From Streptomyces sp. TBY4 (GTDB taxonomy: Bacteria > Actinomycetota > Actinomycetes > Streptomycetales > Streptomycetaceae): a stretch of DNA of 64,000 bases. The stretch lies in contig NZ_JANAVF010000002.1 in NCBI RefSeq assembly GCF_024213195.1, positions 186,001 to 250,000 of the forward strand, written 5' to 3'. The notes beneath the pieces were generated by a model, which saw only the letters and a program-made list of their open reading frames with translations, was not told the origin of the DNA and searched no databases. The position numbers and the translations under genes were made by a program. Numbering within the stretch: the first letter of the stretch is position 1; each line of letters begins with the position of its first letter. Below are positions 40,416 to 48,068 of this stretch, piece by piece.

Positions 40416-40910
40416 TCAACCCTGATCGGGGAGGAGTTCCAACAGCCGTTCCAGGAAAGGGATCTGAGACACCACCAGCTTGGTCCGGGCCGCGTCGGGG
40501 GTGAACCACTCGACCCTGTCCAGCTCGGGGAACTCCTGCGTCCGCCCCGACCTCGGCGGCCACTCCATGGTGAAGGTGCCGGGCACCGCGAGGGCCGGAT
40601 CCAGATCCGCCCGTACCGCCCAGATGGTCACCAGCTTCCCGCCCATCATCCGCACCTCGCCCAGCGGCAGGTACGGACCCTCCGGCGGCGGCAGCCCGAC
40701 CTCCTCCTCGAACTCCCGGCGGGCCGCGTCGCGCGCGGTCTCCCCGGGCTCGTACTCGCCCTTCGGGATCGACCAGGCGCCCGCGTCACGGCGCTCCCAG
40801 AGCGGGCCGCCCATATGGCCGAGCAGGATCTCGACCCCGGCCCCGGCTCCGGCGGCGGGTGCGGGTGCGGGGCGGAACAGGAGCAGTCCGGCACTTCGCT
40901 TCGCTGTCAT
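40416..40910 (-). CDS. Nudix hydrolase
   Basis: A 164-residue Nudix protein. The box is complete: GEYEPGE then ARDAARREFEEEVGL, with the REFEEEVG metal-binding helix and final Gly-Leu. Preceding WSIPKGEYEPGE is typical of bis-nucleoside-polyphosphate (Ap4A/MutT-like) members, as is VILLGHMGGPLW-like N-terminal sequence. An Ala/Gly/Pro-rich stretch (RPAPAPAAGAGAGVE) lies after the first strand, an apparent small insertion. It follows the CDF exporter by 29 bp on the same strand and may share its transcript. Confidence 0.92.
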   Translation of the reverse strand: MTAKRSAGLLLFRPAPAPAAGAGAGVEILLGHMGGPLWERRDAGAWSIPKGEYEPGETARDAARREFEEEVGLPPPEGPYLPLGEVRMMGGKLVTIWAVRADLDPALAVPGTFTMEWPPRSGRTQEFPELDRVEWFTPDAARTKLVVSQIPFLERLLELLPDQG

Positions 40911-40939
40911 GGCGCATCCCTACCCCGCCCGGGCGGCCC

Positions 40940-41977
40940 TCAGTGGTCGTGCGGGCCCTCGCGGTGGACCGGGCCGTGGGCGTCCGCGCAGTGCGCGTCG
41001 GTCCGGTCCTCCTCGCCGGGGCGGCCGACCGACAGGAGGGCGTCCTGCGCGTGGTCCACCTGGAGGGTGGTGTGGGTGATCCCGTACTCCTTCGCCAGCA
41101 GCGCTTCCAGGTCCCGGCGCACGGCGTGGCAGTCGCCCTCCGGGGCCACCAGCACGTGCGCGGACAGCGCCGCCTGCCCCGAGGTGATGGTCCAGATGTG
41201 CAGGTCGTGCACCTCGGTGACCGGCGGGTGCCCGACCAGCCGGTCACCGACCGTGTCCGGGTCCACGTGGGCCGGGGCGGCCTCCAGCAGGATCCGGCCG
41301 GACTCGCGGACCAGTCCGTAGCCCGCCTTGACCATCAGGACGACCACGACGAGCGAGGCGATCGAGTCGGCCTGCCGGAAACCGGTGGTGAGCACGATCA
41401 GACCGGCGACGGCGGTGCCGATGAAGGCGAACAGGTCGTTCAGGATGTGCTGGTAGGCGCCCTCCACGGCCAGGGAGGTGCGGTTCGCCTTCGAGATGCA
41501 CCAGGCCGCCGCGATGTTGACGACGATGCCCGCCAGCGCCGTCACCAGCACCAGCCCGCCCTCCACCGGCGGCGGATCGAGCAGCCGCCGTACGGCCTCG
41601 TACGCCAGCCAGACCGCCAGCAGCAGCAGGGTCAGGCCGTTGGCCTGGGCGGAGAGTATCTCCGCGCGCTTGAGCCCGTACGTGAAACCACCGCGCGCCG
41701 GCCGGGCGGCCAGCCGCATCGCGATCAGCGCGAGGACGATCGAGACGGCGTCCGTCAGCATGTGCGCGGCGTCGGAGATCAGGGCCAGGGAGTGCGCCAG
41801 GATGCCGATGACCACCTCGATGGCCATGAAGCCCGTGATCAGGCCGAGGGCGATGCCGAGCCAGCGGCGGTCCGCGTCGGCGGCGACCCCGTGGCTGTGC
41901 CCCGCGTGGCCGTGGCCTTCGTGAGCGACGGTGCCGACGGTGTCGTGGTCGTGGGGCGCGTGATCGTGCGCGCTCAT
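40940..41977 (-). CDS. Cation diffusion facilitator (CDF) metal exporter
   Basis: A 345-residue zinc/cobalt-type efflux protein. A His-rich N-terminus (HDHAPHDHDTVG, HEGHGHAGHSHG) precedes six membrane helices. The transport-site residues are visible in TM2 (HSLALISDAAHMLTDAVS) and TM5 (YQHILNDLFAF, the HxxxD motif). A cytoplasmic metal-sensing domain (VHDLHIWTITSGQAALSAHV) and a His-rich end follow. It exports zinc or similar ions by proton exchange. The ATG has GGGGGA 5 nt upstream. The upstream region contains a perfect CAACGG/CCGTTG palindrome, a candidate metalloregulator site. Confidence 0.93.
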   Translation of the reverse strand: MSAHDHAPHDHDTVGTVAHEGHGHAGHSHGVAADADRRWLGIALGLITGFMAIEVVIGILAHSLALISDAAHMLTDAVSIVLALIAMRLAARPARGGFTYGLKRAEILSAQANGLTLLLLAVWLAYEAVRRLLDPPPVEGGLVLVTALAGIVVNIAAAWCISKANRTSLAVEGAYQHILNDLFAFIGTAVAGLIVLTTGFRQADSIASLVVVVLMVKAGYGLVRESGRILLEAAPAHVDPDTVGDRLVGHPPVTEVHDLHIWTITSGQAALSAHVLVAPEGDCHAVRRDLEALLAKEYGITHTTLQVDHAQDALLSVGRPGEEDRTDAHCADAHGPVHREGPHDH

Positions 41978-42063
41978 GGTGTCCCCCGTGGGTCGTGGCG
42001 AATCGCTCGCGCGTTCCGCTTCGCCTGAAGTGAAGCGCACCTCGGGAGGATGGGCAAAGGCTG

Positions 42064-42078
42064 CAACGGGGACCGTTG
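42064..42078. promoter_or_regulatory. CAACGG/CCGTTG palindrome between CDF and FHA-ABC genes
   Basis: CAACGG (42064-42069) and CCGTTG (42073-42078) are perfect inverted repeats with a 3-bp centre, followed by an unusually AT-rich stretch (TCATTACCCATAACG). It lies about 90 bp upstream of the CDF start and 69 bp upstream of the FHA-ABC start. Confidence 0.45.
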
Positions 42079-42146
42079 TCATTACCCATAACGCCACCCT
42101 GACCTGCGGTTATGCCGAGCGCTGCGGATCGTGGGAAAATCGCCCC

Positions 42147-44495
42147 ATGGTCCAGCGCCCCGGTGTGCCGACCGCGCCAGAGCTCCTCCTGGAAACGGAC
42201 AGGGGTTCCACCGCGTTGAGCCCGCGCCGGACGTACCACGTCGGCCGGGACCCCCTCTGCGAGATCTGCCTCGACGACGCCCGCGTCTCCTGGCACCACG
42301 CGGTGCTGCGCCCCGAAGGCGACCACTGGACGCTGGAGGACGAGGACAGCACCAACGGCACGTTCGTCGACGGCCACCGCGTCCGCGAGTGGGCGGTCGG
42401 CGTCGGGAGCGAGCTGCGCTTCGGCAGCGCCGCCGACGGACCGCGCGTCCGCTTCGCCGAACCCGCCGTCCTTTCCCGCCCCTCCTCGGTCTCCCGCCCG
42501 GACATGACCACCACCTTCCGGCGGCCGACCTCGGTGCGCCCGCTCGCCGACCGGGCCGCCGTCCGCATCGGCCGCGCCCCCGACAACGACCTCGTCATCG
42601 ACGACCTCGTCGTCTCCCGCCACCACGCCGAACTCCGGTCCCGCCCCGGCGGCGGATACGAGATCGCCGACCTCGGCAGCCACAACGGCACCTACCTCAA
42701 CGGCGCCCGCCTCACGGGGGCCGCCGCCATCGCCGACGGGGACATCGTCGGCATCGGCCACTCCGCCTTCTGCCTGGTCGGCGACCAGCTGCAGGAGTAC
42801 GTGGACACCGGCGAGGTCTCCCTCGACGTGCAGGACCTCGGCGTGGCCGTCGACCACGGCCGCAAGACCCTCCTCGACCAGGTCTCCTTCCCCGTCGGAG
42901 CCACCACCCTGCTCGCCGTCGTGGGCCCCAGCGGCGCCGGCAAGTCCACCCTGCTCGGCGCGCTGACCGGCCTGCGCCCCGCCGACCGCGGCACCGTCCT
43001 CTACGACGGCCGCGACCTCTACCGGGACTACGCCGAACTGCGCAGCCGCATCGGCCTCGTCCCGCAGGACGACATCCTGCACTCCCAGCTGACCGTGCGC
43101 CGCGCCCTCGTCTACGCCGCCGAGCTGCGCTTCCCGCAGGACACCGCCAAGTCCGAACGCGAGGCCCGGGTCGACGAGGTGATCGGCGAACTCGGCCTCC
43201 AGCAGCGGGCCGACCAGCCCATCCACAGCCTCTCCGGCGGCCAGCGCAAACGGGTCTCCGTCGCCCTGGAACTGCTGACCAAGCCCTCCCTCCTCTTCCT
43301 GGACGAGCCCACCTCCGGGCTCGACCCGGGCATGGACCGCTCGGTGATGAACATGCTGCGCGGCCTCGCCGACGACGGCCGCACGGTCATCGTCGTCACC
43401 CACAGCGTCCTCAACCTGAGCGTCTGCGACCGCCTCCTGGTCCTCGCGCCCGGCGGCCGCATCGCCTACTACGGACCCCCGGACGAGGCGCTCGGCTTCT
43501 TCGGCTTCGACCAGTGGCCCGAGGCCTTCGAAGCCTTCGAGAACGAGCGCGAGCGCGACTGGGCCGGGCAGCACCGGGCCTCGCCGCTGTACCGCCGCTA
43601 CGTCGACGTGGCCGGCCGGGTCCCGCTCGCGGGCCAGGGCGACCGGGCCGCGGGCGTCCCGCCCAAGCCGCCGCCCAAGGCGCAGAGCTGGGGTTCGCAG
43701 CTCTCCACCCTGATCCGCCGGTACGCCGCCGTGCTCAGCGCCGACCGCACCTTCCTGATCATCATGGTCGCCCTGCCGTTCGTCATGGGTGCCATGGCCC
43801 GCGCGCTGGCCGGCAGCGAGCTCACCGCGGAGACGGCCCTCAACGCCCTGTTCATCCTGTGCGTGGGCGGGGTCCTGACCGGAGCCGCCAACGCCGTCCG
43901 CGAACTGGTCAAGGAACGCGTCATCTACCAGCGCGAACGCGCCGTGGGGCTCTCCCGGTCGGCCTACCTGATGTCCAAGGTGGTGGTCCTCGGCGCCGTC
44001 ACCATCGCCCAGGCCGTGGTCCTCACCCTGGTCGGCCTCGCCGGGGTCAAGACCAACGCCCCCGGCGGCAAGGGCCTCTTCCTGCCCCCGCTGATCGAGA
44101 TCACCCTCGTCGTCGCCCTGCTGTCCGTCACCGCCATGGTGCTCGGACTGCTGATCTCCGCCCTGGTGACCAAGGAAGAGGTCACGATGCCGCTGCTGGT
44201 CCTGCTCACCATCGTGCAGGTCGTCTTCTGCGGCTCCCTGCTCAAGCTCACCGGCGTCCCCGTCATCGAACAGTTCGCCTGGTTCGTGCCGGCCCGCTGG
44301 GCCATGGGCGCCATGTCGGCCACCATCGACCTCGGAGCCATCGTCCCCGGCAAGATCACCCAGGACCCGCTCTTCGACCACGAGCCCCGTCTGTGGCTGC
44401 TGGAGGTGGGGCTGCTGGCCGCCCTGTCCGTGCTGTTCGGCGTGCTGGTGGGCCGGGTGCTGCGCCGCCACGAGCCCACCATCATGCGGAAGTAG
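42147..44495 (+). CDS. FHA-FHA-ABC transporter fusion
   Basis: A 782-residue protein. Two FHA phosphothreonine-binding domains occupy residues about 15-105 (HVGRDPLCEICLDD, VSWHHAVL, STNGTFVDG) and 130-220 (RIGRAPDNDLVID, VSRHHAELRS, SHNGTYLNG). An ABC ATPase follows: Walker A GPSGAGKSTLL at about 260, signature HSLSGGQRKRVS at about 361, Walker B LLFLDEPTSGLD. About 540-780 is an ABC-2-type permease with six helices. This resembles mycobacterial Rv1747, an FHA-ABC exporter controlled by the kinase PknF. The kinase two genes downstream is the obvious candidate regulator. The substrate is probably a lipid or surface polymer, by analogy. Confidence 0.93.
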   Translation: MVQRPGVPTAPELLLETDRGSTALSPRRTYHVGRDPLCEICLDDARVSWHHAVLRPEGDHWTLEDEDSTNGTFVDGHRVREWAVGVGSELRFGSAADGPRVRFAEPAVLSRPSSVSRPDMTTTFRRPTSVRPLADRAAVRIGRAPDNDLVIDDLVVSRHHAELRSRPGGGYEIADLGSHNGTYLNGARLTGAAAIADGDIVGIGHSAFCLVGDQLQEYVDTGEVSLDVQDLGVAVDHGRKTLLDQVSFPVGATTLLAVVGPSGAGKSTLLGALTGLRPADRGTVLYDGRDLYRDYAELRSRIGLVPQDDILHSQLTVRRALVYAAELRFPQDTAKSEREARVDEVIGELGLQQRADQPIHSLSGGQRKRVSVALELLTKPSLLFLDEPTSGLDPGMDRSVMNMLRGLADDGRTVIVVTHSVLNLSVCDRLLVLAPGGRIAYYGPPDEALGFFGFDQWPEAFEAFENERERDWAGQHRASPLYRRYVDVAGRVPLAGQGDRAAGVPPKPPPKAQSWGSQLSTLIRRYAAVLSADRTFLIIMVALPFVMGAMARALAGSELTAETALNALFILCVGGVLTGAANAVRELVKERVIYQRERAVGLSRSAYLMSKVVVLGAVTIAQAVVLTLVGLAGVKTNAPGGKGLFLPPLIEITLVVALLSVTAMVLGLLISALVTKEEVTMPLLVLLTIVQVVFCGSLLKLTGVPVIEQFAWFVPARWAMGAMSATIDLGAIVPGKITQDPLFDHEPRLWLLEVGLLAALSVLFGVLVGRVLRRHEPTIMRK

Positions 44496-44500
44496 CCGCG

Positions 44501-45118
44501 ATGACCAGCCCCGGCCCGGCCGCGGACTTCCGGCCCACCCACATCGTCCCGCAGGACGGGCTCCCCGCCTGGGAGACCCCGGACCTGTCCCGCCCGACCG
44601 TTCCGCTCGACGCCTTCCTCCCCGTACGCCTGCTGTCCCGGCGCGGGGAATGGGGGGAGATCCTGTGCGCCAACGGCTGGTCCGCCTGGGTGGACGGACG
44701 CCTGCTGCTCGCGGTGCCGCAGCCCCCGCCGACCGGCGGGCGCCCGCTGACCCGCGTCGAGGACCCGCAGCCGCTGCTCGCCCGGTGCACGGAGGAGCTG
44801 GAACGCTACCGGCGGGCCGTCACCGACCTCGCGGCCGGGCGGACCGATCCCGAGTCCTTCCGGCGGTCCCTGCGGGGCGTGCGGGTCGGCGTCGTCGTCG
44901 ACGGGGAGTCCGTGTGGCTCTACGACGAGACGGCGGGACGGTGGATGTACGGGGACGGGAGCCGCCTGGCCACCTACGCGGTCGTCGCGGGACCCGGTGC
45001 CCAGCCCGCGGCGCAGGCACCGCCGGAGGAGGCGGACACCGAGGGCGGGGGCGACGTACGAGAAGTTCCGCACGAACCCACGAAGATCGTGGAGCTGCCC
45101 GGGCCCGAGGCGGGCTGA
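44501..45118 (+). CDS. SH3-like hypothetical protein between FHA-ABC and kinase
   Basis: A 205-residue soluble protein starting 5 bp after the FHA-ABC stop. Residues about 40-70 (LPVRLLSRRGEWGEILCANG, then WSAWVDGRLL) follow an SH3-like strand pattern. A Trp/Tyr-rich central region (VGVVVDGESVWLYDETAGRW) and an acidic disordered tail (PPEEADTEGGGD) follow. Its tail includes PTKIVEL, a Thr that could be a kinase site and so an FHA ligand. The stop overlaps the start of the kinase (TGATG), so it is translationally coupled to the kinase. I do not recognise a family. The position suggests an adaptor between kinase and transporter. Confidence 0.75.
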   Translation: MTSPGPAADFRPTHIVPQDGLPAWETPDLSRPTVPLDAFLPVRLLSRRGEWGEILCANGWSAWVDGRLLLAVPQPPPTGGRPLTRVEDPQPLLARCTEELERYRRAVTDLAAGRTDPESFRRSLRGVRVGVVVDGESVWLYDETAGRWMYGDGSRLATYAVVAGPGAQPAAQAPPEEADTEGGGDVREVPHEPTKIVELPGPEAG

Positions 45119-46116
45119 TGGGCTCCGATCCGGCCGTGGAGCCCTTCCGCGGGCGGGAGTCCGACCTGCGGGGGCGGCGGATCGCCGGGTACGTGGTGGA
45201 GGCCGAGATCGGGCGCGGCGGGATGGCGGTGGTCTACCGCGCGCACGACGTACGGCTGGACCGCACGGTCGCGCTGAAGCTGCTCGCGCCCGAACTGGCG
45301 CGCAACGACGTCTTCCGGAAGCGGTTCGCGCACGAGTCGAAGGTGGCGGCGGCCATCGACCACCCGCACATCGTGCCCGTCTTCGAGGCGGGGGAGACCG
45401 ACGGGATGCTGTACATCGCCATGCGGTACGTGCCCGGTCAGGACCTGCGGGCCATGCTGGACCGGACGGGCCCGCTGCCGGTGGAGGCGGCGGCCCGGAT
45501 CGCCGGCCAGGTGGCCTCGGCGCTGGACGCGGCGCACGCCCACGACCTGGTGCACCGCGACGTGAAGCCCGGCAACATCCTGGTCGCGGGCGGCACCGAC
45601 AGCGAACACCCCGAGCACGTCTACCTCACGGACTTCGGGCTGACGAAGAAGTCGCTGTCGCTGACCGGGTTCACCAGCGTCGGGCAGTTCGTCGGGACCC
45701 TGGACTACGTGGCGCCCGAGCAGATCGCCGGGAAGCCGGTCGACGGCCGGTGCGACGTCTACAGCCTGGGGTGCGTGGTCTACGAAACCCTGGCAGGCAG
45801 CCCGCCGTTCGAGCGCGACGACGACATGGCACTGCTCTGGGCCCATCAGTACGATCCGCCGCCGGCGGTGTCCTCGCGGCGGGAAGGGCTCTCGCCGGGG
45901 GTGGACGAGGTGCTGGCACGGGCCCTGGCGAAGGCGCCCGAGGACCGGTGGGGGAGCTGCCTGGAGTTCACGGGGGCGCTGCGGCGGGCGGGCGAGGGTG
46001 CGGGCGGGGGTGCGGGAGCTCCCTCCGGCGTGGCCGCCTTCGTCCGGGCGCCCGCCCGGGCGGCCTCGGACGGGCCGCCGCCACCGCCGCCGCGGTGGGC
46101 GCTGCCGGTGTTCTAG
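45118..46116 (+). CDS. Cytosolic Ser/Thr protein kinase
   Basis: A 332-residue Hanks-type kinase. The Gly-rich loop is EIGRGGMAVVYRAHDVRLDR, the catalytic loop is LVHRDVKPGNILVAG at about 148, the DFG is LTDFGLTKKS at about 172, and GTLDYVAPEQIAG ends the activation segment, which contains Thr/Ser residues (TGFTSVGQFVGT) suited to autophosphorylation. There is no membrane helix or ectodomain; the C-terminus is a Pro-rich tail (PPPPPPRWALPVF), so it is shorter than PknB-type kinases. It is coupled to the SH3-like gene and lies behind the FHA-ABC gene, which is probably its target. Confidence 0.92.
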   Translation: MGSDPAVEPFRGRESDLRGRRIAGYVVEAEIGRGGMAVVYRAHDVRLDRTVALKLLAPELARNDVFRKRFAHESKVAAAIDHPHIVPVFEAGETDGMLYIAMRYVPGQDLRAMLDRTGPLPVEAAARIAGQVASALDAAHAHDLVHRDVKPGNILVAGGTDSEHPEHVYLTDFGLTKKSLSLTGFTSVGQFVGTLDYVAPEQIAGKPVDGRCDVYSLGCVVYETLAGSPPFERDDDMALLWAHQYDPPPAVSSRREGLSPGVDEVLARALAKAPEDRWGSCLEFTGALRRAGEGAGGGAGAPSGVAAFVRAPARAASDGPPPPPPRWALPVF

Positions 46117-46135
46117 CCCGGATCCCTACGGTGTT

Positions 46136-46522
46136 CTAGCCCTGGTCGGGAGAAGGGGCGCACACGACGTGGGCCGTGACCTCGGCGTGTGCGGCCGCGG
46201 CGTACCAGCCCCGGCGGCCGTCCGCGCCGACGACGGGGTGGGAGGCCAGGACGGTGTGCCGGAGCGTGCCGTCGCGGCCGCGGTCCCAGCGGGTGGTGGA
46301 GTACCCGCCGGACTGCACGGCCGTGCCGCGCGGACAGAAGACCCTGCTGACGGACACCGCCTGGGCGGAGGCGTCCTTGCGGCCGGTGTCGCCGGAGAGG
46401 TGGCGGGTGCCCGGGCCGGTCGCCTGGGTGGGGAGGGCGGTGGAGAGGGTCAGGGCGAGCGCGGAGAGGGCGATCAGGCCGGCGGCGTGAAGGGGCCGGA
46501 ACAGGCCTTTGGTCATGTTCAC
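46136..46522 (-). CDS. Small secreted protein
   Basis: A 128-residue exported protein. A signal peptide (GLIALSALALTLSTALPTQA) spans residues about 14-34. The mature part has two cysteines (VFCPRGTAVQSG and AHVVCAPSPD) and a strand-rich pattern (YSTTRWDRGRDGTLRHTVLA). I do not recognise the family. The GTG at 46522 or ATG at 46516 may be the start; no ribosome site separates them. It is convergent with the kinase gene, with 19 bp between stops. Confidence 0.7.
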   Translation of the reverse strand: MNMTKGLFRPLHAAGLIALSALALTLSTALPTQATGPGTRHLSGDTGRKDASAQAVSVSRVFCPRGTAVQSGGYSTTRWDRGRDGTLRHTVLASHPVVGADGRRGWYAAAAHAEVTAHVVCAPSPDQG

Positions 46523-46589
46523 GGAGACGAGCGTGTCATGCGGAAACGATCCCCCGATGAGACGATGTGCGACTGTTCACTCGAACGGC

Positions 46590-47891
46590 TCAAGGGGTGG
46601 GCGGGACGGGAGGGGCGGGCTCGGCGGGGGCCCGCCGGGCCGGTTCGCTGCGGCGGCGGGTCAGCAGGGCTCCGAGGAAGCCCGTCACCGCGCCCGCGAG
46701 GAACGCGAGCCCGACCGTGCGCCAGAGCAGCGGGCGCAGCAGCACCTCGCCGCCGAGCTCGCCGGAGTCGCCGATGCCCAGCAGGGACAGGCCGAACTGG
46801 GCCTGGATCCGGGCCAGCAGGCACACCACCAGGGTCCCCAGGGCCAGGGCGACGGCCAGGTGGAGGGCGTGCTGCCAGGGGCGGACGTGCGCGGGCGACC
46901 GGGCGGCGGCCAGCGCGCCGGCCCCGAGCAGCAGGACGACGGCGAGCACGACGAGCCACCACGCCCGGGCGTCCCGTTCCGCGAGCGAGGCCACGTCGAT
47001 GGTGGACAGGTCCGGGGCGGAGTCCCGGCCGGTGGCGCGCAGCACCTCGTCCAGGACCTGCGGTACGGGCAGTCCGAACGGCCCCTCGGCCTTGCCCTCC
47101 CAGGCCCCGCCGAAGCCGAGGGTGAGGGCGGGCCAGACCAGGTTCGGCAGGCCCAGCAGGATCACCGCGAGGGTGCGGTCCGCGTGCCCCCCGGTCGCGG
47201 CCACCACCAGGCCGACGCCGATCCCGATGGCGACGTACGCGAGGAGCAGCGCGACCACGGCGAACGCCGCCGGGCGCACCGCCGCGTGGAAGCGGACCAG
47301 CCCCGCCGGGAGCGGTGCGCGCCGGGACACCAGCAGGGCGACCAGCAACAGGCCCAGGATCCACAGCAGTCCGAAGCCGAGGGTGGCCGGGATCGCGGCC
47401 TCGAAGCCCACCGTGGGGGAGGCGTCGAGGATCTCGCCGATGTCGCCGAGGATCGAATCGCCCGTGGAGACCGCGAAGTTCTGGCGGGACAGCAGGGCGA
47501 CGCCGGTCAGCGCCACCAGCCACAGGACCACCAAGGGCGCGGCGCGGGCGAGGAGTTCGCGGGCCCCGGCCACGGCCCGGTTGTGCAGGGGGCGCAGGAA
47601 GAGCCAGCCGGTGGTCAGTGCGCCGGCCAGGCTGACGGAGAGGGGGAGCAGGGACAGGCTCGCGTCGGCCCCGGCCAGGAAGCCGGCTCCGCCGGTCACC
47701 TCCACCGAGCCGCCCGCGGCCATCAGCACGACGGCTGCCACCACGTGCGGGAACGCACCCCCGGGCAGCTCACCGGCGCCGGCGAGGGCGAGCCCCGCGG
47801 CAGCCGTGACGGCCATCACCGCGAAGCCCGCGAGGACCGCGACGAGGGCGTCCCGCCAGGCTCGCGCGGACGGTGCCGTTGCAGGGGTCAC
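46590..47891 (-). CDS. Streptophobe-like polytopic membrane protein
   Basis: A 433-residue integral membrane protein with about ten hydrophobic helices, an Ala/Leu/Val/Gly composition throughout and a Pro-rich cytoplasmic C-terminus. It matches in type the large Streptomyces family I recall as streptophobe, whose function is unknown. A middle loop (FGGAWEGKAEGPFGLP, PDLSTIDVASLAERDAR) is its only polar part. GTG 47891 lies 6 nt after TACGGT, a leaderless arrangement. A longer start at 48005 or 48080 would add 38 or more residues including a further hydrophobic stretch and cannot be excluded. It is divergent from the DUF6777-like gene. Confidence 0.78.
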   Translation of the reverse strand: MTPATAPSARAWRDALVAVLAGFAVMAVTAAAGLALAGAGELPGGAFPHVVAAVVLMAAGGSVEVTGGAGFLAGADASLSLLPLSVSLAGALTTGWLFLRPLHNRAVAGARELLARAAPLVVLWLVALTGVALLSRQNFAVSTGDSILGDIGEILDASPTVGFEAAIPATLGFGLLWILGLLLVALLVSRRAPLPAGLVRFHAAVRPAAFAVVALLLAYVAIGIGVGLVVAATGGHADRTLAVILLGLPNLVWPALTLGFGGAWEGKAEGPFGLPVPQVLDEVLRATGRDSAPDLSTIDVASLAERDARAWWLVVLAVVLLLGAGALAAARSPAHVRPWQHALHLAVALALGTLVVCLLARIQAQFGLSLLGIGDSGELGGEVLLRPLLWRTVGLAFLAGAVTGFLGALLTRRRSEPARRAPAEPAPPVPPTP

Positions 47892-47897
47892 CCTGCC

Positions 47898-47903
47898 ACC
47901 GTA
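47898..47903 (-). promoter_or_regulatory. -10 element of a leaderless promoter for the streptophobe-like gene
   Basis: TACGGT on the minus strand lies 6 nt before the GTG at 47891. Confidence 0.45.
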
Positions 47904-48068
47904 GGCAGCTCCGCTTGCGGCCACCACCCGGACGGCGCACACAATGGTCGCCAGGAGTGCACCACGTCCGGAGATGTCCGCTGACGACCCGAGCAACGTC
48001 CGCATCGCAACGTCCGCAGCGGAACGTCCACAGGGGACCGGAACCCCTCCGCCTGGGAAGAAGAGCCC

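Noticed and set aside
42064-42100. Classical Zur box
   Set aside because: The AT-rich block and palindrome do not match the Zur consensus I know, so only an unspecified palindrome is claimed.
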